From CAYQTE01 sp964420285 (lineage in GTDB: Bacteria; Planctomycetota; Phycisphaerae; Tepidisphaerales; Tepidisphaeraceae), in NCBI GenBank assembly GCA_964420285.1, contig CAYQTE010000003.1, forward strand, positions 75,559 through 139,558: a DNA stretch of 64,000 bases, read 5' to 3'. Positions 34,448 to 43,592 of the stretch are shown piece by piece. The notes below the pieces were generated by a model. It worked only from the letters and a program-made list of their open reading frames with translations, was not told where the DNA came from and made no database searches. A program made the position numbers and the translations under genes. Every line of letters begins with the position of its first letter. Within the stretch, counting starts at the first letter, position 1.

Positions 34448-35154
34448 TGGGCTTGATCAAGGCGAATGTCGCGCCGTCCGCGGCGGTGCCGTTCTCGATG
34501 CGCGACATCGAGACCCAGGCGCGCGCGCTGTTGCAGTCGGCGCAGGCGCAGGCGGATCAGATTCTCGCCGCCGCCGCCGCCGAGGGCGAGCGGCTCAAGG
34601 CGCAGGCCCATGCCCGCGGTTCGGCCGAGGGAAAGCTGGCTGGACAGGCCGAGGGACTGGAACTGGGCCGCCGCCAGGGCCACGACGCGGCGCTGGCCGA
34701 GCATCGGCAGCAACTGTCGAATCTGATCGCTTCGCTGGGCGCGGTCTTGGCGCAGGTGGAAGCCAATCGCGCGCATTTGGAGGATGCGGCGGCGCGTCAG
34801 GTGGCCGGCCTGGCCACCGCCATCGCCCGCCGCGTGACCAAGCGCCAGGGGATGCTCGACGAGAACGTCCTGACTGAAAACGTGAAGTCGCTGTTGCCGC
34901 TGGTGGTTCACGCGGCCGACATACGCATCGCGCTGAATCCCGCGCAGATCGCGACGTTGCAGCGTGAATTGCCACGGTTGCAGGCTTCGCTTCCACAGAT
35001 GAAACATATCGAGTTGACGGGCGATGCGGCGATCGCCGGCGGCGGTTGCCGGGTGTTCACGTCGGCCGGCCAAATCGACGCGGAGTTGTCCGTGCAACTG
35101 GATCGCGTGATCGATGCGCTGCTGCCGCCGGGGGAGGCGGGGCCGACATCATGA
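34447..35154 (+). CDS. fliH: Flagellar assembly protein FliH
   Basis: 235 residues. An Ala/Gln-rich coiled coil (about 20-95) with G-x3-G-like spacing (GSAEGKLAGQAEGLELGRRQG) precedes the FliI-binding C-terminal domain with RRVTKRQ and LNPAQIATLQ. FliH is the stator of the FliI ATPase in the export apparatus. Overlaps both neighbours by 1-4 nt. Confidence 0.9.
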   Translation: MGLIKANVAPSAAVPFSMRDIETQARALLQSAQAQADQILAAAAAEGERLKAQAHARGSAEGKLAGQAEGLELGRRQGHDAALAEHRQQLSNLIASLGAVLAQVEANRAHLEDAAARQVAGLATAIARRVTKRQGMLDENVLTENVKSLLPLVVHAADIRIALNPAQIATLQRELPRLQASLPQMKHIELTGDAAIAGGGCRVFTSAGQIDAELSVQLDRVIDALLPPGEAGPTS

Positions 35155-36608
35155 CTTCATCGACCCTGCCATTTGCGGCCGATTTTGCGGAGATGCATCG
35201 GGCGATTGATGCGGTGATGCCATTGCGGATCGTGGGGCAGGTGACGGCCGCCAGCGGGCTGTCCATCGAGGCCGCCGGTTTGTCGCTGCCGGTCGGTTCA
35301 CTGTGTCGGATCGACAGTTTCGGCGGCCGGCAATCCCTGGCCGAGGTCATCGGGTTTAACGGCGACAGGACGTTGCTGATGTCGCTGTCGGCAACCGGTG
35401 GCGTGGCGCGGGGCGACCGGGTCGAGAACCTTGCGGCCGGACCGCTGATGCGATGTTGCGAGCAGCTTCTGGGTCGCGTCATTGACGGCATGGGCCGGCC
35501 GATCGACGGAAAGGGGCCGCTGCCGATGGGGCAATGGCGCCGTGTGGACGGGCGTGGTGTGGCGTGTCTGGATCGCACCAGCATCGACAAGCCGATCGCC
35601 ACCAGCGTGCGCGCGATCGACGCCATCAGCACCTGCGGCATGGGCCAGCGCATGGGGATTTTCTCCGGTCCCGGCGTCGGAAAGAGCACGCTTTTGTCTC
35701 AGATCGCCAAGCACACCAGTGCCGATGTATCGGTGGTGGCGCTGATCGGCGAACGCGGCCGCGAGGTGGTGGAATTCATCCGGCACAATCTCGGCGAAGC
35801 GGGGATGAAGCGGTGCGCGATGGTGGTGAGCACCAGCGACGATGCCCCGCTGCTTCGCGTGCGCGCGGCGCGCGTGGCGTGTACCGTCGCCGAGTTCTTT
35901 CGCGATCGCGGGCTCAACGTCCTGCTGCTGATGGATTCGCTGACGCGGTTGTGCCACGCGCAGAGACAGATCGGCCTGGCCGCGCGCGAGCCGCCGGCCA
36001 CCAAGGGTTTTCCCCCCAGCGTCTTTGCGCTGTTGCCGGAGATCATGGAGCGGGCGGGCAGAACGGCCACGGGTTCGATCACCGGTTTTTACACCGTGCT
36101 GGTCGAGGGCGACGACTTCAACGAGCCGATCCCCGACGCCGTCAAGGGCATCAGCGACGGGCACGTGTGGCTCAGCCGCCCGCTGGCCAATCGCGGGCAT
36201 TTTCCGGCCATCGACATATTGCAGAGCATCAGCCGCGTGCGCGGGAGCGTGGCGACGGCCGAACAGGTGAAACAGGCGTTGCGCGTGATGTCGCTGCACG
36301 CGGCGTGGCGCGACATCGAGGATCTGGTGAGCATCGGCGCGTACGTGCCGGGTATCAACGTCGAACACGATCTGGCCTGCCAGGCCCGGTCACGCATCGA
36401 AATGTTCCTCCGGCAGGATTCCAGAAGCCCGACCACGCTCGAACAGGCGTTTGTGCAACTGGGCGAACTGACGGTGTGGATCGACCAGTTGGAAAAAGTG
36501 ATTCGGTCCCAGGCGGCCAAGCCCGCCGGCTCGGCCCGCGCGCCCGATAGCGCGCAGGCGGGCGGCAACGCCGCGGGCCGGCCGGCGGTGAAGGCCGCGG
36601 CGAGGTGA
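35151..36608 (+). CDS. fliI: Flagellum-specific ATPase FliI
   Basis: 485 residues from ATG 35151, overlapping the fliH stop as ATGA. Walker A GPGVGKSTLL, the GERGREVVEF loop, Walker B LLLMDSLTR and the C-terminal AYVPGINVEHD are typical of FliI and the F1-beta-like type III ATPases. A C-terminal Ala/Gly tail of about 25 residues extends beyond the family core. Confidence 0.97.
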   Translation: MTSSTLPFAADFAEMHRAIDAVMPLRIVGQVTAASGLSIEAAGLSLPVGSLCRIDSFGGRQSLAEVIGFNGDRTLLMSLSATGGVARGDRVENLAAGPLMRCCEQLLGRVIDGMGRPIDGKGPLPMGQWRRVDGRGVACLDRTSIDKPIATSVRAIDAISTCGMGQRMGIFSGPGVGKSTLLSQIAKHTSADVSVVALIGERGREVVEFIRHNLGEAGMKRCAMVVSTSDDAPLLRVRAARVACTVAEFFRDRGLNVLLLMDSLTRLCHAQRQIGLAAREPPATKGFPPSVFALLPEIMERAGRTATGSITGFYTVLVEGDDFNEPIPDAVKGISDGHVWLSRPLANRGHFPAIDILQSISRVRGSVATAEQVKQALRVMSLHAAWRDIEDLVSIGAYVPGINVEHDLACQARSRIEMFLRQDSRSPTTLEQAFVQLGELTVWIDQLEKVIRSQAAKPAGSARAPDSAQAGGNAAGRPAVKAAAR

Positions 36609-36615
36609 ATAGCCG

Positions 36616-37170
36616 ATGGCGCGATTCGTATTCCGACTGTCGGGTGTCCTTCGGCATCGGCGCCACATCGAGCGCCAGCGCCAGCGCGAACTGGCCGTGC
36701 TGGAGGCACGGATGGCGGTCCAGCGGTCGCTGTTCGCCGAACTGGACCAGTCGGTTCGCGCGTCGCTGGACGATCTGCGGCGCAACCGGCTGATCGGGCG
36801 GATCGACGTGGCGTTCCTGCAGGCGCACCGGCGGTACATGATCGCCATGCGAAAGAAGGCGTTTGATATGGCGGCGGACATGGCGGCTCTGCAACAGCAG
36901 ATCGACGCGGCGCGCGCGGCCCTGATCCGCGCGGCCACCGATCGCAAGGCCCTGGACCTTCTGCGCGAGCGCCGAAAATCGGAATGGCTGGCCGATCAGA
37001 ACCGCCGTGAAATCGCCGAGCTGGACGAGGTCGGACTGCAAATGGGCCATCTCGACGCGGCCGACGAAGCGGCGGCGATGGCGGCGGCCCAGGCGGCCGG
37101 CGACACGCAAGAGGCAATTGTTGCCGGGGTGGCGCAAGACTCGCTCGTTGTGGAGACAGCGTCATGGTAA
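36616..37170 (+). CDS. fliJ: Flagellar export chaperone FliJ
   Basis: 184 residues, nearly all coiled coil, with FRLSGVLRHRRHIERQRQRE at the start as in FliJ proteins. FliJ forms the stalk of the FliI ring. The last 35 residues are Ala-rich. It overlaps the next gene by 7 nt. Confidence 0.85.
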   Translation: MARFVFRLSGVLRHRRHIERQRQRELAVLEARMAVQRSLFAELDQSVRASLDDLRRNRLIGRIDVAFLQAHRRYMIAMRKKAFDMAADMAALQQQIDAARAALIRAATDRKALDLLRERRKSEWLADQNRREIAELDEVGLQMGHLDAADEAAAMAAAQAAGDTQEAIVAGVAQDSLVVETASW

Positions 37171-37853
37171 AGCGATTATTGACGGCGGTCATGGCGGTGC
37201 TGGCGCTCAATTTTCTCTGCGCCGTCGGCGCCGCCGGATGGCTGTTCCAGAGCGGACGCCTGGACCGCCAGAAGCTCGCCTCGATGCGGCAAATCGTGTT
37301 CGGCCCGGCCACCGAGCCGGCCACGCGCCCGGCCGCTGCGGCGACCACCGCGCCCTCGGGCCGGCTGGCGGAAATGCTCGCCCAGGTCTCGGGAAAGCCG
37401 ATGGGGCAGCAGGTGGAGATGGTTCAGCACGAGCTGGACGCGCGCTCGGCCGAACTGGATCGCCGCGAGCGGGAATTGCAGGATTTGCAGCGTCAGATTG
37501 AGACGGCCCGCGCGGATGTTTTCAAACAGCGTCAGGCGGTGGAATCGCGCCAGACGGCCCTGGATCAGCGCGAGAAACAGGCCGCGGCCCTGGCCAGCGA
37601 TGCCGGGTTTCAGACCGATCTGCAATTGTATGAAACGATGCCCCCGGCCCGCGCCAAGGCAATGTTTGCCGGCCTGGACGATCCGACGGTGGCACAGTTC
37701 CTCAGCGCGATGGAGCCGCGAACCGCAACAAAGATCATCAATGAGTTCAAGAGTCCGGAAGAGTTGAGCCGAATCCAGAAGATAATGGAAAGGATGCGCC
37801 AGCCGATCGCCTCGCCGCAACAAACGACGGCTGGAATAACACCGGGGCCTTAA
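37164..37853 (+). CDS. MotE-like membrane-anchored flagellar protein
   Basis: 229 residues. One membrane helix (VMAVLALNFLCAVGAAGWLF), an Ala/Thr linker, a coiled coil of about 75 residues (ELDRRERELQDLQRQIE) and a C-terminal MgtE-N-like helical domain: YETMPPARAKAMFAGLDDP, then FLSAMEPRTATKII. MotE proteins are periplasmic stator chaperones in other phyla. Position between fliJ and fliK agrees. Confidence 0.75.
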   Translation: MVKRLLTAVMAVLALNFLCAVGAAGWLFQSGRLDRQKLASMRQIVFGPATEPATRPAAAATTAPSGRLAEMLAQVSGKPMGQQVEMVQHELDARSAELDRRERELQDLQRQIETARADVFKQRQAVESRQTALDQREKQAAALASDAGFQTDLQLYETMPPARAKAMFAGLDDPTVAQFLSAMEPRTATKIINEFKSPEELSRIQKIMERMRQPIASPQQTTAGITPGP

Positions 37854-37857
37854 GATC

Positions 37858-39468
37858 ATGCCAACATCAATCAGCAACATCGCGACGGCGGCGGTAACTG
37901 TCGCGATGAGCGGCGCGGGATCATTCGGCGGCGATGGCGCGGAACCTTCGAGCTTCGCGTCGGCCCTTGATCAGGCGTGGCAGGGCAATGGCGGCGGGCT
38001 GAACGCCCCCGACTCGTCCGCGACAACCAACGCAACCACGTCCAACTCGAACGCGGCGAATTCGGCGACGGCCGCATCCAGTTCCGCTTCGTCGTCCCAG
38101 GGCGCGCAACCGGCCGACTCCGCGAAGCCCAGAGCCAGGTCGAAGAAGAGCGACGCGGCCAGAAAACCAACTGGCTCGCCATCCGCGCAGACGGCCTCGG
38201 CACAGGACGCCGTTGTGCAGGCGGCGGCCAATACAAGCCAGACAGCATCGGCCGCGAATGCCGCCGCTGCCAGCACATCGGGCGCAGCACCGGCGTCGAC
38301 AGACACCCCCGGCGACGTCGCCAGGAACACGGCGGCGTCCGCCAGCGACCAGAAGGCCGCGACGGCGGCCGACCAGCAGGCCAATGCCGAGGTGACGGTC
38401 GTTGCCGAGGCAACATCGCCGCACGCGCGTACCACCTCCCAGGACGGTGATGCCGCCGCAGCGACGGCCGATGCCAAGGAGTCTGCGGCGGACGAATCTG
38501 GCGACGGTTCAGCGGCGGCCTCGAAGGCGCAATCGACAAATAGCCCCGCCGGTTCTGCCGCATCCAAAACACCCGGTGCCGTGGCGAAATCGGCCAGTAC
38601 GGCCGTGGCGGCGGCTGGCACGAGGATCGACGGCACAGCCGGGCGCAACGGCGCAAATTCATCAGGAAACGCCGATGTCGGACAGGATTCCGAGGGCTCG
38701 TACAAGGCCGGAACAGGCCCTAATGCAACGGGGGAAACTACCGCCAACGCGGCGGCAAAAAAGGCCGTGAATTCTGCCTCAGCGCCCTCGGCGTCGGGAT
38801 CGACTCCAGCCAGTACAGCGGCGGCGACGAACGCCACGGCATCGAACGTGATCGGCGTTACGCCGTTGCCGGCCACTGGCGCAGCCAGTACCGCCAACGC
38901 GGCCAACGCGTCCGCGGTGGTGTCCGGCGCGGCGGTGTCCGCCGGTGCGCGCGGTGTCTCGGCATCGGGCGCGGCATTGCCGGCGGCCGGGACGACCGCC
39001 GGCGGCGCGGCGGCTGCTCTGGCGGCATCGGATGCATCCGCGGCGGCGGCGAATCAGGCGAGCATCGTGTCGGCCATTCACGGCCAACTCCTGCCCGGCG
39101 GGGGCACCATGCAGATTCGATTGGATCCGGCGAGCCTGGGGCCGGTCGATGTCACGGTGCGCATGACCAATGGCGTGATGTCCGCGTCGTTCCAGACCAG
39201 CACGGAGGATGCCACGCGACTGCTCAGCCGCAATCTGGGCCAACTGAAAACCGCTCTGGAACAGCAGGGTGTGACCGTCCAGAAGCTGCACGTTCAGCAG
39301 GGGTCGGGGTCTTCAACATCGGGCGATTCCTCCGGCAAAGGCAAATCGGATTATTCTTCCGGCGGCCAGGACGCGACCGGCCGGCAGAGCGATCAGCGCC
39401 GCCGTCAGGCCCTGTCACGCATGTGGAGCAGGGCCAGTGGCATGGATGATCTGGATGCGGTGGCCTAG
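37858..39468 (+). CDS. fliK: Flagellar hook-length control protein FliK
   Basis: 536 residues. Residues about 20-395 are an extreme low-complexity Ala/Ser/Thr/Asp region with almost no aromatic residues, fitting an unfolded molecular ruler. Residues about 405-480 are the Flg_hook domain: TMQIRLDPASLGPVDVTVRM and LLSRNLGQLKTALEQQGV. FliK measures hook length and switches FlhB specificity. The end is Gly/Ser and Gln/Arg-rich. Confidence 0.88.
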   Translation: MPTSISNIATAAVTVAMSGAGSFGGDGAEPSSFASALDQAWQGNGGGLNAPDSSATTNATTSNSNAANSATAASSSASSSQGAQPADSAKPRARSKKSDAARKPTGSPSAQTASAQDAVVQAAANTSQTASAANAAAASTSGAAPASTDTPGDVARNTAASASDQKAATAADQQANAEVTVVAEATSPHARTTSQDGDAAAATADAKESAADESGDGSAAASKAQSTNSPAGSAASKTPGAVAKSASTAVAAAGTRIDGTAGRNGANSSGNADVGQDSEGSYKAGTGPNATGETTANAAAKKAVNSASAPSASGSTPASTAAATNATASNVIGVTPLPATGAASTANAANASAVVSGAAVSAGARGVSASGAALPAAGTTAGGAAAALAASDASAAAANQASIVSAIHGQLLPGGGTMQIRLDPASLGPVDVTVRMTNGVMSASFQTSTEDATRLLSRNLGQLKTALEQQGVTVQKLHVQQGSGSSTSGDSSGKGKSDYSSGGQDATGRQSDQRRRQALSRMWSRASGMDDLDAVA

Positions 39469-39587
39469 GCGGTGGTTTTGCTCGTCGCGCAACAATGTGC
39501 AGCATGGGGGCGCAAGAGCGGCGCGGGGTCGAATTACCAGGTCGGATTTTTGATTGATCGTGGGGGCCGCGGCCGAATGGGTACGAT

Positions 39588-40049
39588 ATGACCACGATTC
39601 CAACATCAGCCCTGTTGGCCGCCGCGGGCAGCGTGCCGAGCACCAGCAGCAGCGCGTCAAGTTCGACGTCGGGAAGTTCGGCGACGGTTCCCAGCAATCT
39701 GCAACTGAGCCCCTCCGACTTCATCAACATGCTGGTGACCCAACTGGAAAACCAGGATCCCCTGAATCCGACCAGCAGTCAGGATTTGCTCACGCAGGTC
39801 AGCTCGATCGGGCAGCTCCAATCGTCCGACCAGCTCCAGACCACCCTGACCACGCTCAACCAGCAGAGTTCGATCGGAGCGGCGGCATCGCTGATCGGCA
39901 AGACCGTCAACGGCCAGGATTCCAGCGGCAATGCCCTCAGCGGCAGCGTGACGTCCGTGCAGGTGGCCGGCGGTACGGTCAATCTGCAATTGAGCGGCGG
40001 CTCGACGCTGGCGCTGAGCAATGTGACGTCCATCGCGTCCGGATCGTGA
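39588..40049 (+). CDS. flgD: Flagellar hook capping protein FlgD
   Basis: 153 residues. Ser/Thr-rich start, then SPSDFINMLVTQLENQDPLN and SSQDLLTQVSSIGQLQSSDQ, the FlgD N-terminal signature, and a short C-terminal part with GKTVNGQDSSGNAL. It is shorter than E. coli FlgD and lacks the Ig-like/tudor module. The 119-nt gap before it holds no clear promoter. Confidence 0.9.
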   Translation: MTTIPTSALLAAAGSVPSTSSSASSSTSGSSATVPSNLQLSPSDFINMLVTQLENQDPLNPTSSQDLLTQVSSIGQLQSSDQLQTTLTTLNQQSSIGAAASLIGKTVNGQDSSGNALSGSVTSVQVAGGTVNLQLSGGSTLALSNVTSIASGS

Positions 40050-40075
40050 CGCGGTTGGGGTTCGAGAAGTGCTAC

Positions 40076-40093
40076 CCGCGGTGGAATCCGCGG
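40076..40093. other. Short hairpin in front of flgE
   Basis: CCGCGG-TGGAAT-CCGCGG forms a 6-bp GC stem in the 88-nt gap between flgD and flgE. No U-tract follows. It might protect the flgE mRNA 5' end or slow transcription; the evidence is only the palindrome. Confidence 0.25.
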
Positions 40094-40137
40094 CCACATT
40101 CGGCAGGATGCCCTAGCGTTGCCTGGATGATACCGGT

Positions 40138-41865
40138 ATGGCACTGAATAATGCTCTGATAACGGGACTGTCCGGCCTGGACGTCAGCCAGACGTGGTTG
40201 GGCGTGATCGGCAACAACATCGCCAACTCGAATACCACGGCATTCAAGGCCAGCAATGTGCAGTTTACCCCACAGTTCTATGTCACCACCACCGCCGGCA
40301 CCAGTTCCAGCGCGTCGTTCGGGGGGACCAATCCCAGCCAGTACGGACTGGGCGCATCGGTGGCCTCGATCAACAAGGATTTCTCCGCCGGGGCCATCGA
40401 GAGCACGGGCAGTTCGACCGACCTGGCCATCGACGGCAACGGGTTCTTCATCGTAAAAGGCGCCGCGCAAAACTACACGCAGGACGGCGAGTTCCAGCTC
40501 AACAATCAGAACCAACTGGTCAACGCCCAGGGCGATTTCGTCCAGGGTTACGGAGTGGATTCCAATTTCAATGTCGTGCAGGGGCCGCTGCAGACGATTT
40601 CCATCCCCGTCGGCCAGACTACTATTGCCAAGGCGACAACGAACATCAAGATCGTGGGCGATCTCAACGCGGCGGGAACCGTGGCCGCCGGCGCCAGCAT
40701 CCTGACAACGGCGCCTCTGGTCACCGCCTCCACCACGACGCCACTGGGCAGCACAACGCTGTTGACCGATCTGCGCGACGCCAGCGATCCGACCGGTTCG
40801 CCGCTGATGTCGGTGGGTGACACGTTGAAGCTCACCGCCAGCAAGGGCGGCCAGACGCTTCCGACCGATACGTACACCGTCACCGCCACCAGCACGGTGA
40901 CCGATCTGGAAGGATTCCTGCAGAACGGGACGCAGATCGATACCGGCGCCTCGGGCGCGCCGGGGCCGACGCCGGGAGTCAACTTCGCGCCGTCCCCCAC
41001 GGACACTGCGGGAACCGCACGGTTCATCATCACGGGAAACAGCGGCATGGATAACAGCCTGGGGATCACGACCTCGGGTTTCGTCAATGCCGCCACGGGC
41101 GTGTCACCGTTTACGTTTACCGATGGGATCGACGCCGCCGGCGATGCCAGCGCGCCCAGCGGCGAAAGTGTGGCGACGTCACTGACGGCGTATGATTCCC
41201 TGGGCAATCCGATGACGATCAACGTGACGGCGGTCCTGGAGAGCAAATCGTCCAGCGGCACCTCATGGCGGTATTACGCCAGCAGTGTTGACAACCAGGG
41301 CGGCACGGCCGTCCTGGGCAACGCGACGCTCAACTTTGACAACGGCGGCAACCTGCTGACCGTGTCGAACAACACCATCACGCTGGACCGCCAGGGGACG
41401 GGTTCGCAGCCGGTGCAGAATATCACCCTGGATTTTTCCGGCGTGCATGCCTTGTCGGACGCCACGTCGTCGGTGCTCGAGCCCACATCGCAGGATGGAT
41501 CGCCGCTGGGCACGCTCAGTTCGTTTTCCATCGGCACGGACGGGACGGTGACCGGTTCGTTCAGCAACGGCCTGACGCGAACGCTCGGGCAGGTGGCGCT
41601 GGCCACTTTCAACAATCCCGAGGGTTTGGTGGATCAGGGAAGCAACCTGTTTTCGGCCGGGGCCGGCAGCGGGCAGGCGGTGATCAGCGCGCCCCAGACG
41701 CTGGGCGCGGGCGAAGTTCTGTCGGGTTCGCTGGAGCAGAGCAACGTCAACATCAGCAAGGAATTCATCAATATGATCATCGCTTCGACGGGATTCAGCG
41801 CCAGCAGCCGGGTGATAACCACCAGCGATCAGCTCATCACCGATCTGCTGAACTCGACGCGATGA
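40138..41865 (+). CDS. flgE: Flagellar hook protein FlgE
   Basis: 575 residues. GVIGNNIANSNTTAFKASNV is the axial N-terminal motif; AIDGNGFFIVKG the FlgE D1 segment; the C-terminus has NVNISKEFINMIIASTGFSA and DQLITDLLN. The Thr/Ala-rich middle is an enlarged surface domain. Hook subunit, exported unprocessed. A strong hairpin follows the gene. Confidence 0.95.
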   Translation: MALNNALITGLSGLDVSQTWLGVIGNNIANSNTTAFKASNVQFTPQFYVTTTAGTSSSASFGGTNPSQYGLGASVASINKDFSAGAIESTGSSTDLAIDGNGFFIVKGAAQNYTQDGEFQLNNQNQLVNAQGDFVQGYGVDSNFNVVQGPLQTISIPVGQTTIAKATTNIKIVGDLNAAGTVAAGASILTTAPLVTASTTTPLGSTTLLTDLRDASDPTGSPLMSVGDTLKLTASKGGQTLPTDTYTVTATSTVTDLEGFLQNGTQIDTGASGAPGPTPGVNFAPSPTDTAGTARFIITGNSGMDNSLGITTSGFVNAATGVSPFTFTDGIDAAGDASAPSGESVATSLTAYDSLGNPMTINVTAVLESKSSSGTSWRYYASSVDNQGGTAVLGNATLNFDNGGNLLTVSNNTITLDRQGTGSQPVQNITLDFSGVHALSDATSSVLEPTSQDGSPLGTLSSFSIGTDGTVTGSFSNGLTRTLGQVALATFNNPEGLVDQGSNLFSAGAGSGQAVISAPQTLGAGEVLSGSLEQSNVNISKEFINMIIASTGFSASSRVITTSDQLITDLLNSTR

Positions 41866-41935
41866 ACCAGTGGACAGCGGCGCTGGCGGCGCGGAACAAA
41901 AAACAACGGGCGGCGGACTCGCCCGATAAAATCGA

Positions 41936-41983
41936 GCCCTCGCGGCAGGTGATTGAAGATGACGCTGCCGCGAGGGCCTTTCC
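41936..41983 (+). terminator. Hairpin after flgE
   Basis: GCCCTCGCGGCAG (41936-41948) and CTGCCGCGAGGGC (41965-41977) are exact complements over 13 bp, followed by CTTTCC. It separates the hook genes from flbD-fliL and could terminate or attenuate, limiting readthrough from the abundant flgE message. Confidence 0.6.
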
Positions 41984-42013
41984 ATAGCGGCGATTTGTCA
42001 TGGAGGACAGGTC

Positions 42014-42208
42014 ATGATCGTGCTGACACGGCTGAACGGCCAGAGCGTTGTGGTCAATGCAGAGAAAATCCGCTACGTGGAATCGACGCCCGATACCGTC
42101 GTCTGCTGCGACCAGGGCGAGAAGATGATGGTTCGCGAAACGATGCAGGAGGTGATCCGCCGGTCAATCGACTATGCGCGGATCATCCGGCGTCCGGTAA
42201 CTGATTGA
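42014..42208 (+). CDS. flbD: FlbD-family flagellar protein
   Basis: 64 residues. MIVLTRLNGQSVVVNAEKIR and YVESTPDTVV match the small FlbD/SwrD family, in which SwrD of Bacillus raises stator power. SD GGAGGACAGGTC before ATG 42014. In comparable operons motA and motB follow; here they do not. Confidence 0.9.
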   Translation: MIVLTRLNGQSVVVNAEKIRYVESTPDTVVCCDQGEKMMVRETMQEVIRRSIDYARIIRRPVTD

Positions 42209-42339
42209 GCCACAATCTGCCGGTGGCGCCGCGCACCAGGGCGCCGATCGCGGCATGGTACAGGCACAGGGTCTGCAAGCCGATAAGGGGATTGGGCGCG
42301 TCGCGGGGAGGAATCGCGCCGTGAAGGGATCGGCTTGCC

Positions 42340-42999
42340 ATGGCTGAAAAAGCGGAAAAGCCTCAGAAACCTGAAAAGGCTGAGAAACCGGAGAAGGCCG
42401 ACAAGGCCGAAAAGGGCGAGAAGCGGCCGGAACCGGCGGCCGAGAAGAAGGCCGCCGCGCCCGAGAAGAGCGGCGGGGGATTTCTCACCAAAACGCCGGT
42501 GCTGATCGGCGGGGCGATGCTGATCGAGGCGCTGGTGCTCATCGGGGGGATTCGTTTTGTCCTGGGCGGCCCGAAAAACGCCAGCGGCGCCGATCTGACC
42601 GTCAGCACGACATCGGAAACTTCGCACAAGCCCGATGCCGGCGGCAAGGGCGGCACGACCAGTTCCGGCGACGCCGCGGTCGAATTGAGTCTGGTCGAAT
42701 TCAAGGCCATGAACCGCCAGAGCGGCCGGGCGCTGTTGTACGATGTGAGCATTTTCGTCAGCGTGCGATCGGACCATCAGGAGGCGGTGCAACAGAAGAT
42801 CAAGGACCGCGAGGCCTTGATAAAGGACCGCGTTCGTACGATCATTGCGGAAATGGATCCGGAGAAGCTCGGCGGTTCCGAGCCGGGTCTGGAGACGTTG
42901 CGGCGACAGGTGAAATACCAGCTTGACGAGATCGTCGGGGATGGGATGATCGAGGAAGTGCTGGTTCCGCGGTGCATTCCGTACCGGTCCGATTTCTGA
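42340..42999 (+). CDS. fliL: Flagellar basal body-associated protein FliL
   Basis: 219 residues. The cytoplasmic first 50 residues are a Lys/Glu/Pro/Ala repeat (KPEKAEKPEKADKAEKGEK). One membrane helix near 55-75 (VLIGGAMLIEALVLIGGIRF), then a periplasmic FliL domain with LLYDVSIFVSVRSDH and a helix ending EEVLVPRCIPYRSDF. FliL surrounds the stator. The charged tail is unusually long and regular. Confidence 0.85.
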   Translation: MAEKAEKPQKPEKAEKPEKADKAEKGEKRPEPAAEKKAAAPEKSGGGFLTKTPVLIGGAMLIEALVLIGGIRFVLGGPKNASGADLTVSTTSETSHKPDAGGKGGTTSSGDAAVELSLVEFKAMNRQSGRALLYDVSIFVSVRSDHQEAVQQKIKDREALIKDRVRTIIAEMDPEKLGGSEPGLETLRRQVKYQLDEIVGDGMIEEVLVPRCIPYRSDF

Positions 43000-43052
43000 T
43001 CGATGGCCGGCCGTGCGGTGGAACCGCGGGAAATAGCCAAGGATGGTGATCT

Positions 43053-43592
43053 ATGGCCGAGGAAACCGGCCCGCAAGGCAGCGGTCAAACCCCAGGACAA
43101 TCCAACCCCACACCCGCGGCGGCAACGCCGCCGGGAGCGCCGCCGCCGGGTGATGCGGCCGGTGCGCCGGCCCCACTGGCCAGCGCGGCGGCGGATGTGC
43201 CGTTGGATTCGTCGGGCATCGATGAATTGCTGCGGCAAGCGAGCTTCGACGATGCCAAGACGCTGCCGGACGCCGCCGCGCCGGCCGGGGATCCGTTCAA
43301 TCTGCCGAATTTCCAGCAGGTGATCCAGGATGCGCAAATGTCCAGCGTGGACTTGTTGCGCGATGTGGAATTGACGGTGAAGATCGAACTTGGGCGAAGC
43401 CGGATGCTGGTGGAGGATGTACTGAAGCTGGCGGAAGGTTCGGTAGTGGAACTGGACAAGCTGGCGGGCGATCCGGTGGACGTGTTCGCCAACGAGCGTC
43501 TGGTGGCCAAGGGCGAAGTGCTGGTGCTGAACGACAATTTCTGCGTTCGCGTCAATGAGATCATCGCGACCGCCAAGGATGAGGGGACGTGA
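43053..43592 (+). CDS. fliN: Flagellar motor switch protein FliN/FliY-like
   Basis: 179 residues. A Pro/Ala-rich start is followed by SSGIDELLRQASFDD (residues 53-67), which resembles the EIDALL segment found at the N-terminus of FliM and FliY. The last 80 residues are the SpoA domain of FliN: LLRDVELTVKIELGRSRMLV, EGSVVELDKLAGDPVDV, GEVLVLNDNFCVRVNEI. No fliM gene precedes it. Overlaps fliO as GTGA. Confidence 0.9.
   Translation: MAEETGPQGSGQTPGQSNPTPAAATPPGAPPPGDAAGAPAPLASAAADVPLDSSGIDELLRQASFDDAKTLPDAAAPAGDPFNLPNFQQVIQDAQMSSVDLLRDVELTVKIELGRSRMLVEDVLKLAEGSVVELDKLAGDPVDVFANERLVAKGEVLVLNDNFCVRVNEIIATAKDEGT

Noticed and set aside
40145..40160. TGGCAC followed by TGC, sigma54-like, at the flgE start
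   Set aside because: It overlaps the first flgE codons (ATGGCACTG) and the -12 part does not match.
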